Positions 1 through 12,270 of a stretch of 64,000 bases of DNA are shown piece after piece. Location of the stretch: assembly GCA_015179045.1 (NCBI GenBank), contig WHUZ01000011.1, positions 372,001 through 436,000 on the forward strand, given 5' to 3'. Source of the stretch: Kalaharituber pfeilii (lineage: Eukaryota > Ascomycota > Pezizomycetes > Pezizales > Pezizaceae). Each line of letters starts with the position of its first letter. Position 1 is the first letter of the stretch. The translations under genes and the position numbers were made by a program. Under the pieces are notes generated by a model. That model worked only from the letters and a program-made list of their open reading frames with translations. It was not told where the DNA came from and did no database searches.

Positions 1-3000
1 GCAAATCCCATCGATGCTTTGCGTGTTAATTGGTACTACCGTCCCAAAGATATCCAGCGCAAGGTTACAGATACCAGGACAGTATTTGCCAGTATGCATT
101 CGGATACTTGCCCTCTCTCTTCAATACGGGGAAAATGCACAATAGAGCACAAGGACATGATTGAAGACATTGACGAATTTCGCAAGCAACAAAACCATTT
201 TTGGTATGAAAAAATGTTCGATCGCTACATTCACAGATTTTACGACGTTATTCCTACACAAAAAATTTTGAATGTCCCGGAAAGAATTCGCAAAATTTTA
301 CAAGAACGCTGGAAGTTTGTGCTTGTGGAGCCTCAACGGGCTAAAGAGCTTTGTAGTGCGATGAAGGAATGCAAACGTTGCAGTGGTTACTGTGCAAGGT
401 ATATTGCAAATTTTGGGGCCGATGATATCTCCCCACTCCACATAAAAGGTCGTGAATTAAACCTGGCTAACAAACCAAAAACAAAATAATGTCTAGTGTC
501 GATTCGGTACATTGTGCAGTGTGTGGTAATAGTTACCATATGAATTGTGTACGGCCTCCCATCTTAAAAAAGCCTACCAGAGGGTTCGCCTGGGCATGCG
601 CTCCATGTAATCGCTCGAATGAACGTCGGTTGGAAGCTAGGAACACTCCAACTCAGATCAACGAAGTAGAGGACGATTTCGCAGAAGATGAAGATGAAGA
701 GATGTCGCAAGGTGGAGGAGCTAATAATTGTGGAACTGAGACTGGTACTCCTACAGAAATTGACACACTGCGCCAACCAACCGAGGAGCAGCTTGCACTA
801 TCGAAACAGTGGCCCTATCGGTATTTAGGGATGCATTGTAAGGTGGAAGATGTTTTGGATTATGATGACCGGATATATCCACGGGCCGCTTCGAGGCTTG
901 GGACCCGACATCAGGCAAATGTTCCGGAATGGTATGGACAGCCGGTTGAATACGTGAAGCCCGTTGAGAGGAAGAAATATGAGAAGGGGCGGCGGAAGGA
1001 TGCCAAGACTGCAGCGGCCTTGGCAGAAGCCGAACGTCTAGAGCGGGAAAAGCGCCCGAAATGGGTAATGGATGAGCCGGTCGGGTACATACGCCGGGGT
1101 GAAGACGACTCCACATCGACGCTTTTATTTCGAATTAGCGAAGACCCGGTGGAAACTGAGGATATCGCCAAAATGGAAATTCGTGAAAAGATTATTGACG
1201 ATTATATGGAGCAGGCTAAGGGACTGGCTAAGTCGATTGGCGTAGAACCATACTCTACAAATTTCCTGGATAAGGCCCTGCAACTTTTGTATGCAAATCA
1301 TCTGAAAATCGAACCAGCATTAAAGGCTTTAAAAGCAGTCGAACGGAAAAAGGACTTGAAGGAGCCGGAATTTAAGGGTGAAGAGCTCAAACGTTTCGAG
1401 GAGGGTGTAATGAAGTACGGCTCTGAGCTACATGAGGTATGTCGGCATGTGCGGACAAAGAAAATGGCCGAAATTGTTAGGTTCTACTATATGTGGAAAA
1501 AAACACCTCGCGGAAAGGAAATATGGGGTGGTTTTGAAGGGAGGCGCGCCAAGAAGGAAGCAAAAAAGCAGGATGGCTTGGCTACTACTGCAAAGTTGGT
1601 AGATGACTTTGCTGATGAGAACGATGACTCTGCATTTGATGAAGAGAAGGCGGCAGAAAGGAAACGGGGCTTTCAATGCAAATTCTGCGGGACAAGGCAC
1701 TCTCGCCAATGGAGAAGGGCTCCTGGAGTCCCTCCAGGCACCACAATACCAGCAAATGGGGGATCATCCAAACATGTGAAGAAGGAAGATAAAGACAAGT
1801 CACTTGTCCTGGCACTATGTTATAGGTGTGCTGAGCTATGGAGACGATACGGTTTACACTGGGAAGATCCGGATGAGATAGCGAAAAAGCTGAGTCAAGG
1901 TGGCGGACGACAGTGGAAGCGAAGGATAGATGAGGAGCTACTGAAAGAAATAGCCGCTGCAGCTGAAGAGAAGAAGGACAGGGAATTGGGGGGTACGCCA
2001 AATTCGCAAGGGGGTAGTGTAACACCACAGGCGTCCATCGTTCCAACGATAGAACCCCCAAAGAAAAAGCAGAAGACTACAGAGGCTCTGAAGAAAACAA
2101 GAGAAAAAGGAGAGAAGAAGGAAGCGGCTCCTCCGCCCCCTCCCCCCCCTCCGCCCCCACCGGAACCTAAGATGTTGACCTGTATGATATGTGGAGGAGT
2201 TGGACCAGAAGGAGAGCAGCATCTCTGTTGCCGAGACTGCAAGATGACTGTTCATAGAACGTGCTATGGGATTGGTGAGCTTCGAAGCGCAAACAAATGG
2301 GTTTGCGATATGTGCATGAACGACAAAAATCCACAAACATCTACTGTAAGTTATTCTTTACGAGGAAATCTTCTTGGATTGGGGTTGATGTTTATTTCCC
2401 CCTTAGTGCTATGAGTGCGTACTTTGCCCAGTTCGTGGCGGTGATAGTGATGAGGAGGAGCCTGAAAAGGTGAAGGAAAAGGAGAAGGACAAGTCGTATT
2501 GTGGTCCGTATAGGAAGAAGGACAAGGACAAGGGTGGACACGCTGGGAGCGACAGAGACGAGCGGCGTATGAAGGACGTTGATAAGCACAAGCCTCGTAA
2601 CCCTCGCGAAGCTTTGAAATCGACAGCAGGTAATAATTGGGTCCACGTGATTTGTGCAGTTTGGACCCCAGAAATTAAATTTGGGGATGCAAATGCCTTG
2701 TCTCCGGCAGAAGGGATTGGCTTAATACCTCAATATAGACACCAGCAGGTATGCACCGTGTGTAAAACCACCAAAGGGGCTTGTGTCACCTGTCACCAAT
2801 GTCATAGTCCAGGTATACCTCTCCAATCTCTGCTCCAGGCGAACCTGAGGAAGAATCAATGGGCTTGGTCATCGCAGGAAAAAAGTTGTTACTAACATAT
2901 ATATAGTCCACATTGGCTGTGCTCAAAAGGCAGGCTACTCTTTTGGGTTTGATATACAGCCTGTCAAAAGCTCTAGAAGGGATTTGGTGAATACCGTGAA

Positions 3001-4802
3001 AATTGGGTCTGAGAGTGGTGCAATGCAAGCAGTTCTATGGTGCCCTGAACATGATAAGACAGTGGTTCATTCTATTGACGAGAAGATCTCCGATACATCG
3101 CTGGTATGATTTTGATTTATACCCTCCATATATACCTGTTGCTGATTTGTGAATAAAGACGGCATTGCAATTATATGTCACAACATATAAGCAGGCGGAT
3201 CTTACCCTCACAGGTACTGTGCGCAAGGCAAGCCTAATCACGCAATCTACCAAGGCTTCGCAATCCTCTCGTCGGGCTAGTGTTGCCAGTCCGGTGTCCC
3301 ACAATGCTGCTGCCCCAGCAACTCGCCCCTCTGGCATTGCTGGAGTGACGATCAAAACCGAGCCATCGGAGAATGGTAGCTTGTCAGAAGGGGATGGTAG
3401 TGAGCTTTCACTCGATGGGCTAAAGAGGTGTCACAAGTGCAGTGTGGATGTGAGTCCGTTATGGAGAAAGGTCAAGGTAGAGGTGAAATCTCTCAAGCCG
3501 AATGGTATTGGCTCTCATAGTCCACACGTGAATGGTAATGGGCATCTCCATGAATCGCGGACTTCGTCAACATCATTAACTCCATCGCCATCGACAACCC
3601 CCCATGTCAATGGTGACCACAATCAAGCGGAGTCAGTCAAGGAGAAATATGTTCTGGAGTGCCACCGTTGTCACTGGAAGGCGGTACATGAGCCAACACC
3701 ACCACCACCACCACCTCCTCCTCCACCTCCTCCACCTCCACCTCCACCACCACCGCCTCCACCTGCAGCGCCAATCGCTCCTCCGCCCCAGCAGATGCAG
3801 CAACCTACTCCAGTAGTATCACAAGCGTCACCAAGGCTTTCCCAACCATCGCTGAAACCGATGTCGTTATCACCGGCATCATATCAGCCGACACTGCCAG
3901 CTCAGTTGACAAGTTTACCGCAGATACCTCCGATTGCGAGCCAAATACCTACCCATATACCGCAGCAGATACCCGCTTCGAGCCCTGTGAGTTGCCCAGA
4001 CCATCCGGCTATGCCCATTTTACCGGTGCATCATAGTCCACCGTTTAGAGCACACCAGCACCACGCCTATCCTCCTGTCGGGCATCCAACGCAGCTGCCT
4101 CCAATCAAAGGAGCCTTACCCCCGCCGATACCATCGCATCCTCAGCAGCCTCCGCCACTCTCCCATACCCATCCTGGACAAGGGCATGGAATTCATGGGT
4201 CACCTCCAATGCAGAGTGTACCTCATACTCCTCAACAGGGCTATGCACGCCCACACATTACCTCCCCTCATCATGGAGGAGGTATGTTGTCACATGGTGT
4301 GGTCTCGTTGCCGCATGGATCCCCGCCGCACTCTGGGATACGGCATCATGGGTCACCACAGGGTCCTTCATCGGGTCATATGCCAATGCATCACAACTCG
4401 CACAATCCCGTGCCATTGCATTCCCCAATGCAGCTCCCACACCTCCCACCGGTATCCACGTCTTCACATAGCCAACACCAGCCACCGCAGACCTTACCAC
4501 CACCGCCATATCATTCGCATACTCATTCGAATGCGCCGCCTCAATTGCACCAGTCAATGGGGCACCATGGTCCATTGCATCCACAACACCATGGACCTCA
4601 CCAAATACACGCTCCACAGCCTCCCCATAATTCCCATCAGCCTCAAGGGCTGCACCATCAGCACGCCCCACCCCCACCCCAACCACAACATTCACTCTCG
4701 CATATAAAGCGTGAGGATCCCCCGCCTCCTCCACCACATAGTCCTCCAACCCAGGTCTCTGCAGCGTCTAGTAATCCGGCATTGGCGAATCTTCTTCACT
4801 AG
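1..4802 (+). CDS. snt2: SNT2-family chromatin reader (BAH, PHD, SANT, GATA-like fingers), 5' end outside the window
   Basis: Partial gene, open in frame from base 1; the start codon lies upstream. Exons: 1-398, 497-2345, 2407-2812, 2907-3103 and 3159-4802, all in phase, giving 1,497 residues within the window. In order it encodes the end of a BAH domain (NWYYRPKDI), a PHD finger split by intron 1 (CKRCSGYC then CAVCGNSYHMNC), an ELM2-like stretch, a SANT domain (FEEGVMKYGSELHEVCRHV), a GATA-like finger (CKFCGTRHSRQWRR ... CYRC), a second PHD (CMICGG ... CDMC), an extended PHD built from exons 3-4, and a further CHKC-SPLWRK ... CHRC pair. The last exon carries a run of about 22 prolines and a long Pro/His/Gln-rich tail. 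Yeast Snt2 works with Ecm5 and Rpd3, and fission-yeast Snt2 sits in the Lid2 complex. A nuclear histone-reading role is inferred from this family. The domain order is unmistakable; the function of the tail is unknown. Confidence 0.93.
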
Positions 4803-5951
4803 ACTTGTTTGTGTTGTCTGTTCTTTATGTCTTCCTGCCCCCCCCCCTCCCTTTTTTTTTTTTTTCTTTTCGCTTTTTTCTCCTTTTTCTCCTTTGTTGC
4901 TGTTACTATTTTGTTGTCCCATACATTTCCGTTCTTGGCGCTACCTTTGCCTTCTCCATCTTGTTCTTATACAGACTGTGTTGGGTGCAGTATAAACTGT
5001 GTTTTTTTTTGTTTTTTTTTCCTCCTCCTCCTCCTCCTCCTCCTCTTTTTCTTTTCTAGTCGTTTTCTTTTCCATTTTTCTTGTTATTACTTGTGATGTT
5101 TCCTTGTGTTTAAAGTCCACGGAGTTTTTCGTTCCACTTTTTGCAGAGTTCGCTTGCTGTATTATGTACAAGTCGGCTTTTTCTTTTTCTTTTTCTTTTT
5201 TCTTTTTTTTCCCCCTCTCTAGTTATTTGATGTCTATGTACTTGTCGGTTTTCAAGTTCGGTGAAACGCAAATTCGGTTTGGTTCAATCGAGTTCATTTT
5301 TCTATATCTTGGGTCATCCACCTTTGCTAAACTGTTTACAATTTCACTTGTTGGACAAAAAAAAGATGGGGACTAGGATTGGATATTCCAGGATAGCTGC
5401 TTCTTATTTAGGAAGGGAGGGGGAGAAACTGGGGGAGAAACCTTTTTTTCCCCCCTCGGAATTTTTCTAGTGGGAATGTTAATAATGAAGAATTGTCGTA
5501 TGCTTTTTTTTCCTTTTTCTTTTACTTTTTGGAGAATTGATGTATTTACCCCCGTTTTTCTTAATACAGGTGGTAACTAGAAATCAAAGTTTGGCAAATA
5601 AAAGAATCTGAGAATTTTGGATTATAGTATACATTAGCTCTTTACTCCTTTTTTACCCTACATCTGCTGAGAGTGTGTTTTCATGTGTAAGACAGGACCA
5701 GTGCTTTTATGAGATTTTACTTATTTTTATTTTATTTTATTTTGGCGATTTCAACGTTTTACATTTGGGGAGTAGGATCACGTATACTCGTACATACGTT
5801 TCCTTTTGTAGTAACTTCTTGGGAACTCTTGCTTGGCCCGGGATGTAGTCAAGATGGGTTTGATGGTGCCTTCTGCTTTAGCTAATTACTTTGCACTTTA
5901 TTAGCGGTATTCCGATTAGACTGTCTTCATATAAAATGGAATCTGGCGGAC
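4803..5951. other. Pyrimidine-rich 3' flank of snt2, no gene seen
   Basis: This stretch is dominated by T- and C-rich tracts, including a run of CTC triplets at about 5022-5045. The short open frames here are Phe/Ser/Leu-rich low complexity. An AATAAA-like sequence (caaataaaag) near 5596 could serve 3'-end formation, but this is not established. Confidence 0.5.
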
Positions 5952-6180
5952 AAACCAGTTTATCCGGTCTGTAGTCTGAGTACCCTCTTGTGAAAATCGG
6001 ATTTTTTGACAAATCGGAAACTGGTTTTGGGTCCAAAAATCCACCGGAATTTATGCACGCCAGGTCCTGAATATTGCATCAAGGCCCGCAAAATGCAGAA
6101 TATATATGCAGTTGTCGCAAAAATCCGACCGGATTTTTTCCGCAAAAAAGCGCGAAAATAAACCGGTTTAACTGGTTTAT
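5952..6180. repeat. Hairpin-ended repeat, possible hAT-like relic
   Basis: The left edge aaaccagtttatccgg (5952-5967) is an imperfect inverted copy of the right edge ccggtttaactggttt (about 6163-6178). Between them lie several scattered ATCGGATTTT-like and CCGGAAT-like words. Such ends resemble decayed hAT-type termini seen in fungal genomes, but no transposase and no clear 8-bp target duplication are visible. Confidence 0.3.
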
Positions 6181-7563
6181 AACATGAAAATACCAGTTAA
6201 AATTTTGTATGGAGATGACCAGATTTTCCGGACTTGATAAAATTCTGAAATCCGGAAAATCTGAATTCCGCTATTGTATTATTTACAATGTGTCGCGCAT
6301 ACGTATGTAACTCCGCAATAAAATGGCATAAACCGCATGTAGCTAGCAGACCGAGTAGACCGAATAATGATGAAAAATTCATATGTGAAAACTAAAACAA
6401 CTTACGCGAGTATGCATTAAGGCGAAGAGGAAGAATTTCAGACCATAATTTGGTTCTATTTGTACATTGCATTTGAGTACAAAATAAATTCCGCCACCCC
6501 CCCCCAAAAAAAAAAAAAAAAAAAGATGATGAAAGACTGTGTACAAGGACTGATGTAATTATACTTGATGAATCGAGCGATGGATATTACTCACCACCTT
6601 CAAGACCAGCAACGACAACAATTCCAGCGACCAGAAACCACAATAAACCAGGAAAGCAGCAACCATAAAGCGGAAGTGCACAACTTACAAGCGCGAAAGC
6701 ATCTCAACTTCCCACAGTTGGATCCTACGACCCAAGTCAACTTTCCTTACTTGAACAAACACTCTCTCAACCTTCATTCATCCATGAAAAATTAAGCATT
6801 CTACCCGTCAAGGGTATTGAATCCTATGTGTCGCCTTTCGTTTTCTCTTCAATGTTCGGTCATGAAACAAGGCTTTTATTCTTAGTTTTTCCTTTTTTTT
6901 TCTTCTCTTTGTTTCCCTCCTTTCTATTTGATGACGGTCATGCTGACTGGGCGTGGTATTGATAGCCATCTGTATGCGCGTGCTTCTGCGTCCTTTATAT
7001 CCTCTTGTGTGATGTGCTGAGAATAGCGAACTTTCAGACATTTATGAGCCCCGAACCCTCTCTTCCCTTTTTTTCCCTGACATACAGATCTTCTACAGCT
7101 TATATTCCTCATTATCGTGCTCCATCAAAATAAAGTTCTTAATTCCATCGTTCCGCTTGCTACCGCCCCGATGATACCAGATTCATAATTATATAATTGA
7201 GCCATTTTTCTTCAATTTTGAAGTATTCTTGTCAAACAATAACATTCTTTTCATATTACTCTCAATCAATGGCACTTTCGTCCTCTCGAGAAGCGCTTTG
7301 AAGTAGATGATATGAATTCTACAGTTGACGGTTTCCAATATACGCTACTAGTTACCGTAGAGCTTGAGGGAAGACCTGGGGATTGAGATGAAAGAATGGG
7401 ACTGCTTTGTATACCTGATAGTAGAGGTAGCCCGTACATACAGCAAGATGTCAGTTCCTTTTGAAGTAATTCAGACAATACAACACTTACATACGCCAAA
7501 TCATGTTAAAAAATCTTCAATCATGCTCGCATTATGGCAAGTCCATGAGAGAAAGGAGATAGG

Positions 7564-7601
<38 letters not shown>

Positions 7602-8463
7602 CACTGTGCTAATCGTCAGCAATGCTTAGGTGTTGAAGATTATATACTTAATTGATTTTCTCAAATGAATTCTCTCTTGAATTTTCATTAAATTTCCTCC
7701 ATAGAATTTCCTCCATAGAATTTCCTCCATAGAATTTCCTCCATTGAATTTTTCTTCATGAAGAACCTACATCGAGAATAAAGAGACGCGTAACGAGTAA
7801 ATCTCCTATCTTTACAAGCTGCTATCAGCAAGAGATGAACAGTGAGCGTCCAGAGCAACACCAACAAAAAAAAAAAGACGCATATGAACATACTTATCCA
7901 AGTTTAGAAACTCTCATTTACTATGAGGTACAACATATCGTTTGAGTGTTTGGCAGAGTAAGAAGAAGGGGGTACTTAAAAAAATTTTAGTAAATAATTT
8001 CATGTTCAGAAACGGTGAACACTGAAGTCTTGACTATAAAAATTAGAGATCTACTAGCGGCTTTTCTTTTCTTTTTTTCGGGAAGGTGCATTTTGCGTAG
8101 ACTAGAAAGAGATCACAATGTTAGTCTCAATGAGCATCAATCGAATCATACATAGATCCTATGCATATCATGATCCCCTGGTCTCAGCCATCGTCACCGT
8201 CACCCTTGTCGTCATCCTAGACTGTTGCGGGAAGATATCCTGCATGTCATGCTAGTTAGGTTCGCCGCTGAGTCAAACCAGGCTATGATGCTGGACTTGT
8301 GCGGTGAAGAGAAAGACATACAGACGAGAAAGAAACAACTGAGAAGCGGGGTGTAGATATGAATGATGACTCATGCGAAGCCTGGCCAAGCCTGGCGCGG
8401 GACTCTACTTGGCATGAGACTAGGATGTCACCTCACTTCAGGGCAGGATCGCTGCCGGGGGGG
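6181..8463. other. Intergenic region, no gene seen
   Basis: The region contains a run of A at about 6507-6523, a 36-bp A run at 7564-7599, a 14-bp tandem repeat near 7690, and short low-complexity frames. The best open frame, 6565-6795 (+), is 76 residues, rich in Gln, Asn and His, and shows no recognisable family or splice context. Confidence 0.4.
7690..7750. repeat. 14-bp tandem repeat, about 4 copies
   Basis: The unit aatttcctccatag is repeated head to tail three times exactly, followed by a diverged fourth copy ending ccattgaattt. The unit length is not a multiple of 3 and no gene spans it. Confidence 0.8.
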
Positions 8464-8542
8464 TACTCGCTCGTTTAGAAAGTATTGGAATGGCTGACTA
8501 ATTATGCGCTAGTCAGCCGTTCCAATACTTTTTGAGCGAGTA
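8464..8542. repeat. Long near-perfect palindrome, about 35-bp arms and 9-bp loop
   Basis: The left arm 8464-8500 and right arm 8510-8542 are inverted copies: tactcgctcg...ggctgacta against tagtcagccg...gagcgagta. They differ by a few mismatches and a short length difference. The loop is attatgcgc. The structure could be two transposon ends joined head to head, a foldback MITE, or a cruciform-forming site. A similar word (ttcagaaggtattggaacgagcga) occurs alone near 19690, which suggests a dispersed family. Confidence 0.7.
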
Positions 8543-8970
8543 TATCAGTGTGAAGCTCTTAATGCAGTGTACCAATGCTAAACTAGGTAGTACCGGACCT
8601 CGCTATACCGGAAAGCTACTAAACTTCAATAGCAAATTGGTAACTTCCAGCAGGATTGGGCTGATGGAACTCAAAGTGTCAGTTCCCACCACTGAAATGG
8701 TATAATAAATGTTGAGATGTGGGCTCAGCTACCTAGATTGAGAACTTAGTACCATTTTCAGGTCCCTGTCCCCAAGACTAAGTAGAGGTACAGAGTACTC
8801 GAGTACAATGGAATGCGCCGTACACGAAGTTTTGCGTTGGCATTAAATTAGAGACGTTCCCGCAACGAACCTGCGAAAACGCCACTCGACCAGGGTGCAG
8901 TCTAGATGGACCTTCCGCAAAATTTTAAACTGACAGGAGTCAGAAAAGGCAACTATGTAGTGGACTATTA

Positions 8971-9662
8971 CAGTCCGACCTTGCTATAATGAACTCTGCT
9001 ATAGTGAAAACCTTGCTATTATGAATACAGTGTGCGCTTGAATTTCCATTCCCATGCAATTTGACCTTGCTATAATGAAATCTCACCAAAACAGTGTGAT
9101 GGAAAAAAATACTCTAGGAAGTTATTTTTATCTACATACAAATTGTTCTTGCTATAATGAAAAGTAGGCTGATGATATCCATTGAAACCCCCCTGCCACT
9201 GTCTTGCCTCCTGCGTACCAGTAATTCCCGAGCAGCCCAGCAAATAGCAACTATGCCACTAAGTACTAGAGTTGGTTTAAACCAAGTTGTGAGTGTCTGT
9301 TCCTTCCGGGTATGTTGTTGGTATGAATTCTCACCGCACTGTTGGCGTCCTGATGACGAATCTCAATCTACTCCTAGTTTACTTCTAATTTATTTTCTTC
9401 ATTCACTACCACTGCTCCTTACATTTCTATTTCCATTCCTATTCATCACTACCACCACTGTCCCATTCAACTTGATTTCTTAATGTAGCTATTTCCATTA
9501 CTAGTAAGTCAATACAGAGGTTAATTAGTTATTGAAGGTTGTTCAAGACTCCGAACTCAGCTGCCAAGACTATATGACTAATTTGCCACGGTTTTCTACA
9601 CTGAAAACTTTGCTATAGAGTGAAAACAAAGTTTGCGTGTTAATTATAGCAAGGTTGGACTG
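8971..9662. mobile_element. TA-flanked mariner/pogo-like MITE (family A, ctataatgaa)
   Basis: The left end cagtccgaccttgctataat and the inverted right end (reverse complement cagtccaaccttgctataat) match over about 24 bp with three differences. TA lies on both outer sides (8969-8970 and 9663-9664), as expected for Tc1/mariner insertions. Additional copies of ttgctataatga-like words lie inside near 9002-9015, 9064 and 9150. No transposase frame is present, so the element is non-autonomous, about 692 bp long. Confidence 0.75.
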
Positions 9663-9664
9663 TA

Positions 9665-10359
9665 GTCTGGTTGTGGACTATGAATGACTTTGCAATTGAT
9701 GATGCCTCACCAGTCAGTAGGAGGGCAAATTCATATAATCAGTAATACAAATTCTTTATTGGATTTTATTTTCATGGTGGAAGCATCTTTTGGCATTTGA
9801 TCATGTCCCACTAAGTGTAGAAGAGCTAATGCAATATGCAAATGCTATATATCAGAAAAATAATTGATGGAACTCTTTGAGGAATAGCAAAGACTTTTAC
9901 GATGTCATCATACAAAGTCTGGCACGAGGACACAACCTACTTGTCGTAATGCAAGCACTGCTTAAAGTATTATGCAGTAGTAACACCACATTTGTTGCAT
10001 CAGAACTTGTTGCATCGGCGCCAAGATATTGGCTGAGCAGGACAATTTTTAACCCCTCCCTGATCTCTCATTTGCCAATGCTTCTTGTGTGCATTTCTTG
10101 AAGAAGTAGTGATATTTAGGTAAAGTAGAGACTTTTAGCTATCGATAGATACCTTTAACAATAAAATCCGAGTGTTCGTTGAGGTGCTATAGCGGTTCAA
10201 AGTTCTAGACGTAGAAACGGGGGTTTCCGCCTACTTTCCAACGGCGTTGCGGAAGGTCTCTAAATTCTGGATTTCGCGCTGCTAAGGGATTGTATTTCTG
10301 CTGGTCTCGTAATCACCAGACTATATATCTGCAACAGTCTCAAACCTTTCTTCCAAGCA
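9665..10359. other. Intergenic or element-internal sequence, no gene seen
   Basis: No convincing coding frame is present. The longest is 74 residues (9877-10101, +) without family signature. It may be internal sequence of the putative outer element, but nothing in it looks like a DDE transposase. Confidence 0.4.
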
Positions 10360-10803
10360 TTTATTCTATACCGAAACCTTGTTATACCGGACAAAAAACG
10401 CCGGATTTTAGCGACCGGTATATGATCGCAAGGGTAGACCGTATATTGAATGATGTACGAAGTAGGCAAAACACAGATGATGGGAAGCGAGTGTAACCGA
10501 AAGATAAACCATGTCGTTATAAAAATAAAACATGTAAACGCACCTACTGCTAATACCGCAACGCATCCCGATATGTTGCCGGATACCGAGCCCGAGTATA
10601 ATCAGCAATGTCCTTTGGACTTTGCGAGTATACTAGTGGAATTTGATGTAACTACGAATGACTATGGCTTGCGGGTGGCCAAATACTGCTATATTCTCGT
10701 ACTCAGCTCAGTATATCAAATGATGCTTATTTGAATAAGATGGAATTATGAGTGCTTATGCCTCGAAGAAGGAGTCTCATAAACAAAGTAGTTAGCTGCT
10801 TGA

Positions 10804-12270
10804 TCATCGGCTCGTTTCACATAGGCTACATTTGGTAGCAGAAGCCGAATTTAATAATGTGCACGCTCGGCATGACCATTGCAAGCCGTTAGCAAGACTT
10901 CTACTATTCCCCCTTCGGTCATGGTCACACTCGCTGAACAGGCGTGACTGTGCATGGTTAGTCCATCCTTCGAGTCTTCTTCCGTCAGACCGCGTTGGAG
11001 AAGACGACGATGGTGGGGATGAGGCAGAAGCCCCTCTACCTGGTATAGGTTTAGAATCTACTCTACCAGGTGGCGGGTTTTCCTCTGCATCTGAAATGAC
11101 AATATAAGTTGGAGCTCGCCCTCCATTATTTTTCCGTTCCACTCGCTCTGCTTCCTCGAGTAATTTGATCTGAATCATGATTGCTGCCATCTCATCTTCA
11201 GTGAGAGGTTCTGGCTTTTCACGAATGCCATTATCAATGCCTCTTCTTATTATTTCATGCATCTCTTTGTCCCCGCCATGGCCTAGCCCGCATCGCCGTG
11301 CTTCCTGTCGTCTTTTTTCTGCAGCTTGCGCTATTCGTTCGCGGTCACCCTTTTGAACTGGTGTACCGGCTTTCTGTGGTATTTTGGGGGTCTTTGGAGC
11401 AATTGGAATGGCAGAAAAAGGCATCCCTGGCGTGGTGACTGGAGTCACTGAAGAAGGTTTGCTTGGAAGGCGATATAGGCGGTTCTCTCCGGTGAGAGCC
11501 TGTATACGTAACTCCCTTAGCTCTGGGTGGGATGTGATGCCTGTGCCCAGTATCTGCCCATATGAGTACAGTCCTTCGGCATTATATCCGGAGCTTGTCT
11601 TGCTCTTATGCTCAAACCGGTTCCCAGTTCCAGATGCATGAAGCTGCTCGTATTCCCATTGCAACTTATTTAGTAACTTGTGGAAATCATCATTGTGATC
11701 CCAGTACACATTATGTGTCAGTCTACCGTATTTTATATCGGACGTCAGCGTAGACCTGTATTGCGTTTCAGATTTGACAAACATACTCGTGTAGCATCGT
11801 CTGTACGATTTGGTCGATCGGGAGAAATTGGTCCCGGTTATTCGCGTGCCTGAGCCGTAAGGCGATCAAGGCTCCAAAACCGTGATTGTAACCTGACGTA
11901 CAATTTGCAAGGGGTCAATGGTGGATGTTTAATGGTGCATTAATTTCAAGGACTGGGTTCAACCTAGCAGAACTCCACCAGAGGTAGCAACTTCTTGTTT
12001 GAAGAAATCAGGAGTTTCCCAAAACTCCGTCAATGTACCGACTCTCCATCCGTGCTTCTGCATAATTGGCTTGACGAGGAAGGCAATCTCGCGCAGCATC
12101 TTCATGGCATGCCGCTCATCTGAGTATCCTCTCAGAATGACAAACTCGCCAATTAATTGTCCGTTGCTGGTGACAGGGCCAGAGCGGTTCTGTGGTGAAC
12201 CAAAGCCGCCGGGCAGGGGAGAGCCATAACCACCAGGCGTAAGATCACGGAAACTGTAGATGTTTGCCAT
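10804..12270 (-). CDS. wss1: WSS1-type WLM-domain metalloprotease (DNA-protein crosslink repair)
   Basis: Three exons on the minus strand: 12270-11964, 11892-11787 and 11722-10804, giving 443 residues. The zinc site HELTHNVYWDH (residues 137-147) fits the HExxHx5H signature of WLM/Wss1 proteases, and intron 2 cuts inside the Glu codon. A SUMO-interacting-like motif, YIVISDAEE (about 345-352), and a C-terminal RanBP2-type zinc finger (W-S-C-x2-C ... C-x2-C, about 420-439) follow. In yeast, Wss1 degrades proteins crosslinked to DNA together with Cdc48 and SUMO; the same nuclear role is inferred here. The N-terminal stretch of about 30 residues is Gly/Pro-rich and then enters the WLM fold (FVILRGYSDERHAMKML). 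The start ATG at 12270 is the only good one before the domain. Confidence 0.9.

Larger units (their letters stand above)
8576..10441. mobile_element. Possible outer mariner-like element interrupted by a nested MITE
   Basis: The left part, near 8587-8625 (taccggacctcgctataccgg), matches the start of the element at 12890. The right part, 10360-10441 (ataccgaaaccttgttataccgg through ggtatatgatcgcaaggg), is a clear homologue of the last 80 bp of that element. The 1.9-kb span would suit a Fot1/pogo-size element with the 8971-9662 MITE inserted in it. However, no transposase frame is readable, so the two edges may be independent fragments. Confidence 0.35.

Noticed and set aside
4258..4749. 163-codon minus-strand frame inside snt2
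   Set aside because: It is the antisense shadow of the Pro/His-rich last exon.
6565..6795. 76-codon Gln/Asn/His-rich frame
   Set aside because: Short, with no family match or intron structure. It could be a small gene but nothing supports this.
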